Assembly: GCA_031835245.1 (NCBI GenBank)
Contig: JAVKOQ010000190.1
Location: 31,001 to 95,000, forward strand
DNA from: Balamuthia mandrillaris
Lineage: Eukaryota > Discosea > Longamoebia > Balamuthiidae
DNA length: 64,000 bases
Direction of reading: 5' to 3'
Of this stretch, positions 34,552 through 45,699 are shown piece by piece. Under the pieces are notes generated by a model. That model searched no databases and was not told where the DNA came from. It was given only the letters and a program-made list of their open reading frames with translations. Each line of letters starts with the position of its first letter. The stretch's first letter is position 1. Made by a program: the position numbers and the translations under genes.

Positions 34552-35942
34552 AAGATAAACGGAATATTACCAGCTCCGCTCTCAGGCGTATGACAAATGC
34601 ATATGGAATTCGGACATTTTCCACTTGCAAACGATCGCACAAGAAGAGGTACTGACTGATGTCATCTTCCAGCAGATGGTCGTTGGTTGCTGCTTTTAAC
34701 CTCAAGCCATCCTCTATCATTATAAAGTCAGCGGCTTTGGCTATGTCACCAGTGCAAATGCCTTCCACCTCCAACAAACGTGATGATATGCGATCCAGCT
34801 TTAACTCTTGAGGTGAACGTGGAGTAAGGGATCGTAGTGTTGTGGATCGCCAGTACAACGCAAACGCTTGGCCTGGAGAAGAAAAATATGAATAAGCGAG
34901 GCTGCTAAGACATCAAGTAGGCAGAAGAAAAAAAAAAAAAACAGGAGAACCTATATCTTTGCGCCCATTGACAAAGTCAACGACACATGTGTCGAATTTG
35001 TCTGGGGCAATCCGGTTCAAACGGCCCAGCGTCTGGACTGCATTCGAGCCCCTTAACCGTTTATCTACATACATAGTATGCAACATTGGCTCATCAAATC
35101 CTGTTGTAGAAAGTTTAGATTGTAAAAATTCAGCCACACTAAAGAAAAAAAGAGAACACATAAAGTTACCTGTTTGAAACTTGTCTGCTACTATGATAAT
35201 TTTTACTTTGCTTTTAGGATCTTTGAAGGCTTGTACGATGCGATGAGCATAAGCGCCGTTGATGCGGCGGTCAGTTTCTGCCACCCTCCTTCCTTCATAC
35301 ATAAAGGAGGTGAAAGCTACTACTATGTCGAACGTCTGCTCGACCGGGATTTTCCTTTCTACCATCTGCTTTTCTAATGCCGCTTTGTACCAGAGCACAT
35401 GCTTTCTGCTGCTCGTGACGACCATTCCCTTAGGCGTGTACTTCTGAAATCGTATGTTAGTTACAAGAGAGAGAGAGAGAGAGAGAGCTTTTACATACTT
35501 CAGTTTGTCTAGATGCCAAGATCTCGAGGAAGTGTTCTAGAATATACTTGGCTTTCTCCTCTAAAACGACTCTGTCATCAGCTGCCGTCTGAACCAAATG
35601 CAGAGTTGCTTGTTGCCCTCGCTCGAAGATATCTTCTGTCGACGTTGGGTCGCTATGATCCTCACCGGCAGCAGATCCATCCGTCCTGTAAGTAACTCTG
35701 GCTAAAGTACCAACGCTGCTGTAGTTGTTCAACACGTTGAGGGTGTAGCCATCATCTATAGATTGTTCGATACTGTACGTGTGGAAGGGGCGGTAGGTGC
35801 CGCTATCTTCCACTCCAAACATCTCTAAAGCTTTGGCGTTGGGCGTGCTGGTGAAGCTAAAGTAGGTTATATTTGCCGATTGTCTCGAAGAGCCCGTTAG
35901 AAATTCTGCATAACAGGATACATATTATTACTGGCGAGTCAG

Positions 35943-35978
<36 letters not shown>

Positions 35979-38244
35979 GCAGTTGGACTAACCATGCATG
36001 GAGCGTGTGCTACTTCGTCCGTGAGACCGATGAGCTTCATCCGCAATGATAGCAACATGCAAGTCCTGAATAAGGTTGGGATTGCTTTTACCTAGCTTAG
36101 CAAATTTTTGCATCGTGGTGATTATGACCCGCGTGTGATTCTGAGCGAGTGCTTGGCGAAGATGAACCGCGTTTTTGGCTCGCACCACTCCTGGCAAGTT
36201 ATGCTGGGCCATGAACTTTATCACCGCATTGCCTAGCTGCGTGTCAAGAACCTTCCGATCGTTCATGAGTATGATTTTCTGGAACCTAAATGCATCCTTG
36301 TTCCACACATCCTTTTTGAGAAGCAACAACGTTTTTTTGATATAAGCCACATAAAAAGAAAAGATTTAGAATAAGAAGACAGATTTGTACCCGAAGCCAA
36401 CATAGGTGACAAACAAGACTGGCAATGGTAATTGTTTTGCCACTTCCTGTGCTATGTTGAATCAGATAATTCTTGGAGGATAAGTTTTCCAGCGGGGAGA
36501 GAAGATCTTTCATCAGCTCGAAAACCGTTTGCCATTGATGAGTCCTGGGTTCGGTTCCACACTTTCTGAAGGATTCATGCACAATGGCTTGTAAAGCATC
36601 AAACTGGCCGTTTTCTACCAATTCCAAATCTAGGCAAGGTTGTGCTGCTGATTCTTGAACTTCAGTGGTCATCAACAGCGGTACCGTGCCCTCTGCTATC
36701 TGCTCTATGAGTACAATGGGGGGACGTCTTGTTTCTATTTCCCTGTCTTTTTCTTTTTCCCTTTCGTTTTCTTGTCTCGTATGGGTTTTGTCTGCTTTCT
36801 CTTTGTTGACCCATTCTGATGGTCCTACTTCCTTGGTCTCTTCTCTTTTTGCCTCTTCGTCCTCGTCCTCCTCTTCCTCTTCTTCATCCTCTTCCTCGTC
36901 GGTCCCGCTAACTTCATCTCCGATATCAGAACGAGCAGTCGCAAGGAAACGCCTTCTGTCCTCTTCAGAGGCACGCAAACCTGCCATAAAGCCCAACAAG
37001 AAATCAGAACTTGACCGTCGTCCACCGCCACTGTTACTCGTTTCCATATTTACAATGCCTTCTCCCAACCATCGTTCAGTTGAAGGCTGCAAAGGTAGTG
37101 ATGATGGGGGTGCAGATGAGGAGGCAGATGGAGGTGGTGATGGCGAGGACGAAGGTGGAATGGATGTTGCAGCATCTTTTGGTGGAAAACAAGATGAAGG
37201 AGAACGAGAAGGGGCAATAGAAGACGATTTTGGCGCGCTGTTAGGTTTCGTTTGGGTCGTGTTACTATAACTGGCCTGCGAAGGCGAAGCAGGTTGTAAT
37301 GGTGATGGGCATTGTGATGGTGTTGCTAATGGACGTTGGTAAAACATTGGAGATCGTCGCTTCGTCTTCGGAGAGGCGGCTGCCTCTTCCTCAAGGCGGG
37401 GGCTGCAATCCTGCTTTCCGTCGTTGCTTCGCCCACCGGGTGGTGATGATTGCCGCTGTTGGCGATTCCAAGGAATAGTTGCGGTATCTCCTGCTTCGGC
37501 TAGCCTGCTTATCTTTTCTTTCTTGGTATGGACAGAGGTTGAGGTTGAGGCTGGTGTTGCTGTATTTGCAGGAGATGAAGAAGACGGGGGAGGAGAGGAA
37601 GGTTCTGTCTTAATCTGTACAAGGGCTGTTGTGGAAGGAGGAGTTGACGAAAGGCGAGAAGCTGAAGAAGAAGGAGAAGAAGCAGTAGCAAGGGATGGAG
37701 GGGATGGAGCAACGTGTGCTTGGGTTTGACGTTGTGGCAGCGCGGCCCCTCTATTGCTATAGCAAGGCGGTCGTTGTCGGTGATCTGAAATGGAGGGAAC
37801 AGGAGCGGAAGGAGCGGAGGATCGTTGGCGGTGAAGAGAAGCAGGAGGCGAGCGCGAAGCTCGCGGAGGAGAACGAGAACGAGAACAGGGATCGCGATAA
37901 CCGTAACGGCTCCTTTGTTGCTTGCCGTAACGGTCGTCGTCGTGACGGGCCTCCTTGTAGCTGTCCTGATCCGATCTTTTTCGCTTGTAATAGGAAGCAG
38001 ATGATGAGATGGTGGTGGTGGAGGTGGTAGTGGTGGAAGCAGAATATCGGTTGCGGTTGTGGTGGTGGTGGCTATCCATCTTCTGCATCGTTGGCTGCGC
38101 ATGGGAGTAGGCGTGGCGGTGATGTTGACCGCGGTCATCTCTCGCGCGAACGCGCTTGTTGTCTCGTGTAGCTTTGTAGATGATGTGCAGGCCACGGTTC
38201 ATGTCCGCGCTTTCCCTTCGCTCCAGGAGGCGTGCGTTCTCCAT
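34308..38244 (-). CDS. HsdR-like (type I restriction R subunit) SF2 helicase with long disordered N-terminus
   Basis: The helicase matches bacterial type I restriction R subunits, not eukaryotic Snf2 or DEAD-box proteins. Motifs in order: THQWQTVFELMKDLL, Walker A STGSGKT (36435-36460), IITTMQKFAKLG, DEAH box ADEAHRSHG (about 36030), FSFTSTPNAKALEMFG, PFHTYSIEQSIDDGYTLNVL, GMVVTSSRKHVLWYKAALEK, ADKFQTG then FDEPMLHTMYVDKRLRG, and AVQTLGRLNRIAPDK. The last exon carries SVEHIEETAAGKIRLG, like HsdR C-termini. No PD-(D/E)xK nuclease is visible. In its place is about 500 residues of Ser/Pro/Arg-rich sequence ([31 protein letters not shown]), suggesting nuclear localisation. Many introns interrupt it, so it is a resident nuclear gene. 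ATG 38244 is the most likely start. No stop codon separates it from the armadillo region downstream. Confidence 0.82.
34519..34549. repeat. GA/CT dinucleotide array in an HsdR-like gene intron
   Basis: GA on the plus strand, CT in the transcript. Similar arrays lie in other introns of the same gene near 35467-35488 and 35949-35975. Confidence 0.85.
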
Positions 38245-38558
38245 GCGGAAGTGGTACCCTTCCCCCTTCCCTTGCCCTCTGCTACCCTTTTCTTTTGTTG
38301 TTTTTTTTTTTTTTGTACGTTGTCTCCACACTTCACGTCGACACGATTAGTTTATTGTAGACAAATGGATGTCGACAACATTCGACATACTTGGCATTCC
38401 AGCCGTTCCTCTTTCTTTCCCTCTTTTTTCTTTTCTTTCCTTTCGCTCTGCTTTCTTCTTCGTTAGCGGCGTAGGAAGAAGGCGGAGCTACTACTTGCGA
38501 AACTTTGCTTTCTTTCTGCCGTTCTAGCTGCGGAGCGTCGTCGTCTTTTGAAAAAAAA
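38245..38558. promoter_or_regulatory. Divergent region between the HsdR-like gene and SPB1
   Basis: About 314 bp separates the two divergent start codons. On the minus strand an open Lys/Arg/Glu-rich frame (38566-38380) is followed by a good donor GTATGT, so a 5' exon of the HsdR-like gene is possible. That frame has no ATG. The region has a T14 run near 38299-38314. Confidence 0.4.
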
Positions 38559-38878
38559 ATGGGCAAACAAAAACTTAGGGGTGGAGCGCGTATTGATAAA
38601 TATCCTTTTTCTTCACTCTTCTTCTTCTCTCTTTGCTTTGTTGTTTTTTCATCGGTGATGGTCCCTCATTTTTTTTAAAAAATTGTTGTTAAGACCTTAA
38701 CTCCAGTGCAAGTACTACAACCTTGCCAAGGAGCAGGGCTATCGCAGTCGTGCTGCCTTTAAGCTCATTCAGCTCAACCAAAAGTATGACTTTTTGAACT
38801 CTGCCAAGGTTCTCATCGATCTTTGTGCCGCTCCGGGAGGATGGTTTGTCTTTTCTCCTTCTCTTTGTTTCTCTTTCC

Positions 38879-38909
<31 letters not shown>

Positions 38910-41900
38910 CTCTTTGTTTTGTTTTTTTTTTTTTTTGAAAGAAGAACGGAAAAAACAAGATGAAAAACAATTTAACCCATGTCCTCTGATTTTAGAGTGA
39001 TGGTTTCATGTATTAGCTTCTGATCCGTTCATTTTTATTCTTCTTTTCTTTTTCTCCTTCGCTGTTCTTCCCTCTTTCTTACGTTTTTATTTTTTTAATG
39101 TTGGCATACAGGCTGCAAGTGGCTAGGAAATACACGCCAGTGAGCAGTCTTCTGATCGGAGTGGATTTGGTGTCCATCCGCCCCATTCCCAACACCATTT
39201 GCTTACAGGAGGACATCACCACCGCTAAGTGTCGTTCCCAGCTCAAAAAGCACCTCAACAATGCCCTCGTCGACGTGTACTTTGCTCTGATCTCATTTTT
39301 CTTGATAACTTTTTTTTGTCCTCCTCTTTCTCCCTTTTTCGTCCTTTCTTTTTTTCTTTGCTTTCTTTGTTTTCTTTGCTTCCTTCTTTCTAATAATTCT
39401 CCTTTTTTTTAAAAAAAAGAGTATTGCACGACGGTTCGCCCAACATGGGTAAGGCTTGGATCCAAGACGCCTACACACAAGTAGACTTGACCTTGAAGGC
39501 CATGAAACTCGCATCGGAGTTTTTGCGAGAGGGAGGCACCTTCGTGACCAAGGTCTTCCGCTCCAACGACTATAATTCCTTGCTGTGGGTGTGTAACCAA
39601 TTGTTCCGCAAGGTGGAGGCCACCAAGCCGCCCGCTTCCAGGAACACCTCTGCGGAGATCTACGTCATATGCCAGGGCTATCTTCGACCCAAGAAGATCG
39701 ACCCTCGCTTGTTAGACCCCAAGCACGTCTTCAAAGAGTTGGAACTTCCTACCAAGAAGCCCGATATCATGAAATCTGTAATGTGTCTTCTTCTCCTCTT
39801 CCATTTCTTTCTTCTATTTGCGATAAATATGCATGCTTACTTGAGTTCCGCTTACAGAAGCAAAAAAGGAACAGGGAAGGATACGAAGATGGCAACTATA
39901 CCTTATTCAAAACGTGTTCCATCTCCGACTTTGTGGAGACAGATGACCCTATCTCTTGTCTTGCCAACCACAATCAATTTATCTTTGACGAGAAAAGCAA
40001 CATGTACGCGGATAACAAGCACACCACGGAGGAAATTAAGAATTGTTGCGTTGATTTGAAGGTGTTGGGCAAGACAGACTTTCGCCTTTTGCTCAAGTGG
40101 CGCATAAAGATGAGGCAGTTGAAAGCTGCCAAGGATCCCAAATCAGCAGAGGTATGCACAATTATCTGCTTTCAATTTTTCTTCTGTTTTTAAAATTTCT
40201 CACATGTACTCTTCTTTGCATGGTTGCATTAAGACCAAAACAACTGGTCCACCGTCTATTGAGGTGGAAGAAACGAAAGAAGAAAAAGAAGAAAAGTTGG
40301 ACAAAGAATTGGCCGATCGGTTAATGTCTATCGAAGCCAAACAAAGGAGAGAAAAGAAAAAGGCTGCAGAGCGCCGCAGCAAATTCCGAAGAAGAGTCGA
40401 ACTCGGAATGCACCTTCCGAACGATGTGTTTGATGCCCCACAGGATGACGATTTGTTTTCCATCGGCTCGCTGCCAACGAACGCGAAGGATGTTATCACA
40501 ACTGGAGAAGATGGCTTGAAGGCTTATGATGAGCAAGCCGACGAGGAGGATGAGCAGGATAGAAGTGTAATGGCGGACCAAGATTCGGAGGACGACGATA
40601 GCGATAACGGAGATGATGACAAATATGGCTCGACAATGGAAAAATACCTGGACCAAATGTACGCATTGTCAATAGCCTATCTCTCTCTCACTCTCTGCTC
40701 TAACCAAACATTTCGAATAGGTATGAGCATTACATGGACCAAAAGCGAAATCGTAAAAAGCGAGTGCGTATTGGCAAGAAGAAGACTCTGAAAGAGGAAG
40801 AGGAGGATGAAGAAAACGCGCTTTCCCGACCAAGTATGTCACTCTCTCTCTCTCTCTATTTCTCTCTTCCTTATCTGTGGTTCCTTACTTTATTCATGCA
40901 TCAGTTCCTGCTGGCGTAGATGAGGAAGAGGAAGAGGAAGAGGAAGAGAGTAGGTATGACAGTGACGAGGAGATCTCTACGTTGATTGACTCGAAAGCGG
41001 CTAAACAACTCCAAGCAACACCCAAAGCTACCACTCAATCTAAGCAAGCTTCTCTCTGGTTCAGTCGTAAGATCTTTGATGAAGTAGAAGAAGAGGATGA
41101 TGATGAAGGTAAGGATGAAATTGGCAGCGAAGAAGAAATTGATGAAGAGGAGGAGGAGGAAGAAGAAGAAGCTGCTCCTGAAGAAGGAGAAGAAGAAGAA
41201 GACGAGGACGAAAGGGATGAACGTTTAAGAAAGGAAAAGTTAAAAGCGAAGAAGGCTAAGGCAGAAGCCGCACAAAAGAAAAAGCAGCAAAAGAAGGGAA
41301 AGGCCGGCGAAGAGGAGGAAGAGGGATTCGAGGAAGTACCGCAACAACGGGAATTCAGCAGCGACGAAGACAGCGATGAGGATGACATTTCAGAGGAAGA
41401 GTCGATTGAAGCGAAGGCCATTACTTTGGCCATTGGCAAGAAAATGCTCAGCAAGAAGAGAAAGCGCGACATGATTGATGATGCCTACAACCGGTGGGCC
41501 TTCAACGACGAAAACTTGCCTAAATGGTGCGAGTTACTCTTTGTTTTCTTCTTGGTTATTCTTCTTCTTTCCTTCTATTATAAACTGATATAATCTTCAC
41601 TTTTGCCATATTATTCTTCATTTAATAATCGTTCACCAAAGGTTTGTGGAAGATGAAGAAAGACATAACAAACCGGAGCTACCCGTCACTAAAGCCGAGA
41701 TCGAAGAGATGAAGGAGCGCTTCAAGGCCATCGACGCTCGCCCAATCAAAAAGGTGGCAGAGGCCAAGGCCCGCAAGAAGAGAAAGGTGATCAAGAAGCT
41801 GGAGAAGGTGCAAAACCAAGCCACCAAGATTGCCAGCCAGGGCGAGCTCTCTGAGCGAGACAAGATCAGAGCCATTCAACGCCTCTACAAGCAGGTGGGC

Positions 41901-42080
41901 AAGCCCAAGAAGGTTGAGACCGTTTACATCGTGCGGAAGAAAGGGCAAGGACAAAAGGGTCCCACCGCCGGCAAGGGCGCCAAGGTCAAGATCGTGGATA
42001 AGCGCCTCAAGGCCGATAAGAGAGGCCAGCTGGCCGCTGAGCGTAGAAAAGGCAAGAAGGGTGGCAAGCGCCGCAAGTAA
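38559..42080 (+). CDS. SPB1: Spb1/FTSJ3-like 2'-O-rRNA methyltransferase
   Basis: Spb1 methylates 27S pre-rRNA in the nucleolus during 60S assembly. Exon 1 (38559-38599) encodes [14 protein letters not shown]. The next exon gives [20 protein letters not shown] and [12 protein letters not shown], the SAM-binding FtsJ motif. Later exons give [40 protein letters not shown] (catalytic Asp region), [19 protein letters not shown] and the DUF3381-type spacer ([20 protein letters not shown]). A long acidic middle follows. The C-terminal Spb1 domain includes [40 protein letters not shown] and a Lys/Gly-rich end. Intron 1 has U12-type signals (separate entry). Intron 3 ends with a T8A8 block before its acceptor. 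CT arrays lie near 38878-38909 and 40842-40866. Confidence 0.95.
38600..38711 (+). other. U12-type (minor spliceosome) intron in SPB1
   Basis: The sequence after GAT-AA is ATATCCTTTTTC, an exact match to the U12 5' splice-site consensus ATATCCTTT. Near the 3' end, CCTTAAC (38695-38701) matches the core U12 branch-site consensus TTCCTTAAC. No GT donor gives a product resembling Spb1 here. Keeping the conserved [11 protein letters not shown] reading requires resuming at G38712, so the intron would end CAA. That makes apparent AT-AA termini, with 11 nt between branch adenosine and 3' end. A TA-AG reading, shifted by one base, gives the same protein. AT-AC or AT-AG boundaries would break the frame. 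Confidence 0.72.
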
Positions 42081-42382
42081 ATGGTGCTTGTTGTTGGTTC
42101 GCTTCTTCTATATTTTTTCCGCTTGTCCGCCTCTTTGAATTCGAAAGAAATGTGAACGAAAGCAAGTCTCAGAGAGAAGAGAGAAGAGAGAAGAGAGAAG
42201 AGAGAAGAGAGAAGAGAGAAGAGAGAAGAGAGAGAAGAGAGAAGAGAGAGAAGAGAGAAGGAAAAAATATCATCAATAATTCGAATAAATAATCAAAGTT
42301 TAAAAATTTTCAAAATCCCGAACAAATAATCAAGTTTCTGTCGAATGTCCACAAAAAAAGTGGAAAAGAAAGAGAAAGGAAG
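42081..42382. repeat. SPB1-BCAS2 intergenic region with AGAGAGA heptamer array
   Basis: A tandem array of AGAGAGA-type units spans about 42170-42258, followed by an AT-rich stretch up to the BCAS2 start. Unlike the intronic arrays it is purine-rich on the transcribed (plus) coding strand, but it lies between genes rather than in an intron. Confidence 0.75.
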
Positions 42383-43575
42383 ATGCCGCGAACCAAGACA
42401 GCAGCAAGGAAACGCAAGAGGACAGAAGTTGCGGAAGAAGAGGGAGAGAATGGGACAGAACAAGTGACGAAGCATACTCAAGAGGAGGAAGAGGAGGAAG
42501 AGGAAGCGGAACAAGAACAACAAGAGAGTCGTTCGGTGGCAGCCGATGAGAGCGGACCAGCAGGCCCTGACCTGATCGATGCTCTGCCGTATGCTGACCC
42601 CTTTCAGGAAGAGGAACGAGCTCTCGCTTTGCAACTCATAGAAGCGGAGATGAGGCGCTTCTCTCCCCGCGATTACCTCAGCCACCTTCCTCCTTCTGTA
42701 GAGCCAACATTTGGGGTAAAGTTCATTCGTTTTTTTTTTCCCTTTGCTGATTATGGTTCAACGCTTGGCAACAAATCTCACTTGCGTGTTTTCAAAAAAA
42801 AAAAAAAGGGAAGTGAGATTTTGCAAGCGGAATATAAACGGGTGGCGAGTGGCCTCAAGATGCAACCGCTCGACACACAGCGCTACCAAGTGCCAAAGCC
42901 CTCTGACCTCAACGACCCTCAGCAGTGGCGCAAAGCCATCGCCAACGCCGAAGCTCAACTGGAGCACCAAAACCAACGGTAACCAAACAACTCCTCTCTT
43001 TCTCTGCTCTCTCGCTCCATCAGTATCGTTCTTTTTAACACAAAACAAAGGTTGACAAACTTGAATTTGCTGAGTCAGTACGGTGCCAACGCGTGGCTGG
43101 TGCACAACGGCCAAGTGGAGGGCTTGCAACGGCGGTATGTCAGAGAGCAGCTACCTTGCTTATTTTGTCTTCTCTTTGCACACCTCTTTCTTTTCATTTC
43201 TTTTTCCACTAATCGCTCTCTGCTCTCTTCTCAATTGTTGATACCGACAAAACCTATAGGTTGCAACAACAAATAGCTGCAGTAAGACAAGAGATAAATG
43301 AAGTTAATCGGCAACGCAAAACAGAGCAGGTTCGCATTTTTCTGCTCATTTCCGTTTGCTCTCTTTCTCTCGCTCCTCTCCTCCTCTCTCTGGCTTCACT
43401 GTTGCTTACAACGGAGTGATTGCAGGATGGAGCAAGCGCCAAGCTCAGTCACCTGGAGATGCAGTGGCACGAACTTTCTCACAAGAACATTCATATCGAT
43501 TTGGCTTGCCAACAAATGGAGAAGGAGATCGAGCAGCTCAAACAACAACAAACACAAGCCACTTCCTCCTCCTGA
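42383..43575 (+). CDS. BCAS2: BCAS2/SPF27 (Prp19 complex splicing factor)
   Basis: SPF27 is a core subunit of the Prp19/CDC5L complex that activates the spliceosome. Exon 1 (42383-42715) carries an acidic linker then DLIDALPYADPFQEEERALA, LQLIEAEMRRFSPRDYLSHL and PTFG. Exon 2 (from 42809) gives SEILQAEYKRVASGLKMQPL, DTQRYQVPKPSDLNDPQQWR and NAEAQLEHQNQR. Later exons encode LTNLNLLSQYGANAWLVHNG, QVEGLQRR, the coiled coil around EINEVNRQRKTEQ and HLEMQWHELSHKNIHIDLAC. All family blocks are present in order. The N-terminal 60 residues (KRKRTE and Glu runs) are an extension not usual for the family. The acceptor of exon 2 follows an A14 run rather than a pyrimidine tract. Confidence 0.92.
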
Positions 43576-43768
43576 TCTTGTGCACGACCCCAAGTATCAC
43601 GACGACCCGAATATTGATTCGTGTCGTCGTGAAATAAGCTTAGAAACCGTTGACAATCTGACAAGCACGTCTGAACAGTTTCTATTTTTTTTTTGTTTAG
43701 GGGAAACGAGAGGAAAACAACAACAAAAAAGCCAAAAAAAAAGTGCAACAACGACCCACAAAAAAAAA

Positions 43769-44376
43769 ATGAGTTCAAGCGAAAGCGAGAGAGAGGAGGA
43801 GCGAAGGAGCAAACAAATGGAGGAAGCAGAAGAAGAAGAAGAAGAAGAAGGGAAAGAGGAGGAAGAGGAAGAGGAAGAAGATCAAGCGGTGTCCTCAGAG
43901 GAAAGAGCGAAATCTTCGAAAGCAGGCAAACTGAAGGAGCAACTCTTGTCGGAGATGTTTGCAGGGTCGGACGGGGAATCGGAGGGGGAATCACCCCCAA
44001 AAAGCAAGACGAAGAATACAACCGCCCTCAGCAGTGACGACAGCGAAGGGGACGAACGAGGCCCCTCCTCTGCCAACCACAAATCAAGAACGACCGACAG
44101 CAACGCCTCCCTCTTTGGTTCGGATGACGAAGAGGAGGAGGAGGAAGAAGGAGAAGAGAGTGTTGCGCAGAAGCAAGGGAGAGGGGAGGAAAGTCGGCCA
44201 CACAGAAGTTCGTTCCTCTCGCTGGAAAATGAAGAGCAAGACCAAGAAGAAGAACAAGAGGAAGAGATCGATCTGATGGACACAGAAGAAAGAGCAAGCT
44301 TTGTTCGTCGCGAGGACATTGAGCTGCAAGTGGTGGACATGCCAAGACCTCCCAAAGAGGCCAAAGTTTGTTGTTT

Positions 44377-44420
<44 letters not shown>

Positions 44421-45626
44421 TTCCCACTCGTATGCTAATAGGAAAATACGAACAAAGTTATGTTATGTACGTCTGCCCAATATTTTGGGCATTCAGAGCA
44501 AGCCCTTTGACCCGGACACGTGGGCTGGAGAGGAGGCCGAGTGGGAAGACCCCAAGATGAAACGACTCAACCCAGAAACCATTGTTCGGTGGCGGATGAT
44601 GAACGGACAGGTTGCTCTCTGGCCTCTGTCGCTACTCTTTCCCATTCTTCGACCCGTTCGTCTTGCTAACACTTTCATTGACACAAAAACAAACACTAAA
44701 CAAACGCTATTTAGCGACAAAGCAATGCCAACTTTGTGCGATGGTCTGATGGCTCGCTGCAACTGTTTTTGGGCGGCAACGAGGAGGTATTGGACGTAGA
44801 GTCGAAGCCACTCGTGAAGGATCATCTCCACATATTTGCCAAGCAACAGTCCCTCATCCAGTCCCACGGCCAACTGGGTTCCAGGCTGTTCTTCAGGCCC
44901 TCCAGTATTCACTCCAAGTCTCATCAAAAACTGACTATGGCGGTGATCGGTGGTGTCAAGTCCAAAGCTAGAAAGGCCAAATTGGTAGTCATCAACGTTG
45001 ATCCAGAGAAAGAGAAGGCTATGAAAGAAGCTGTACGTGTTCTTGTCACTGTGATGGTGGTGGCTCTTCTTGGCTCAATCTTATTTTTTGTACTTAATGT
45101 TTAGGAGGAAGAACGACGCATACGGTATCAAGCACAGTTGGCTGGAGGCCGAAAGAAGGTAATGAGCGCCTATACATCCAGCGCAGGCTCGTTCTTGGAA
45201 GCTGCTGAGGAAGACGACCAGGAATATTCAGAAGAGGAGGCAGCAGGTGAGATGAGCGCCTCTTCCTCGAGCAGCATTACGTCACGAGCACGAGGCAAAG
45301 GCAGCAGAGGAGGAAGAGGTAGAGGAAGAGGAGGAAAGAGAGGCGGGGGAGCGGCAGCAGGAGGAAGAAAGGCGGCTGCTCTGAAGGCTGCCAAAGAGAA
45401 GAAAGAAATGGAGGACTTTATCGTCAGCGATGAGGAAGAAGAGGAAGAGCATTTCAGTGATAGCAGTGAAGATTTAGAGGGGGATAAAGAAAGTGAGGCC
45501 AGCGACCTGGAGGACAGTGGCGCTGATTCGCCTCCAAGAAAGAGCAAAGGCGCAAGCGGAAAGGGCATTCGTAGGAAGGCCAAGCGTGATGAGTATTCGG
45601 ACCTCAGCGACAGCTCTTCCTCTTAA
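43769..45626 (+). CDS. LEO1: Leo1, PAF1 transcription elongation complex subunit
   Basis: Leo1 joins Paf1/Ctr9/Cdc73/Rtf1 on elongating RNA polymerase II and promotes H2B ubiquitylation and H3K4 methylation. The N-terminal third is highly acidic (Glu/Ser/Asp runs), as usual. The conserved Leo1 domain starts REDIELQVVDMPRPPKEAK, joins the next exon after a 44366-44464 intron to read LCYVRLPNILGIQSKPFDPD, then MKRLNPETIVRWRMMNGQ, SNANFVRWSDGSLQLFLGGN, EVLDVESKPLVKDHLHIFAK and GQLGSRLFFRPSSIHSKSHQ. After EKEKAMKEA a last exon encodes EEERRIRYQAQL, an Arg/Gly-rich segment and an acidic C-terminus. The long CT array at 44380-44417 is intronic. Confidence 0.94.
44380..44417 (+). repeat. CT dinucleotide array in a LEO1 intron
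   Basis: A 38-bp CT run on the coding strand, starting about 15 nt after the donor site. Confidence 0.9.
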
Positions 45627-45699
45627 AACATGCATACCTATGAATATCACTTTGTTGTTCATTCGGCTGTTCGCCCCCTTTTTCTTTGTGCCGCATGGC

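Noticed and set aside
38380-38566. Charged minus-strand frame ending at a good GTATGT donor, as first exon of the HsdR-like gene
   Set aside because: It has no ATG and abuts the SPB1 start. Splicing to it is possible but unproved, so the start was set at ATG 38244.
43298-43768. Open plus-strand frame running from BCAS2 into LEO1, suggesting a fusion
   Set aside because: BCAS2 coding uses another frame and stops at 43575. The open frame before ATG 43769 has no similarity to either family.
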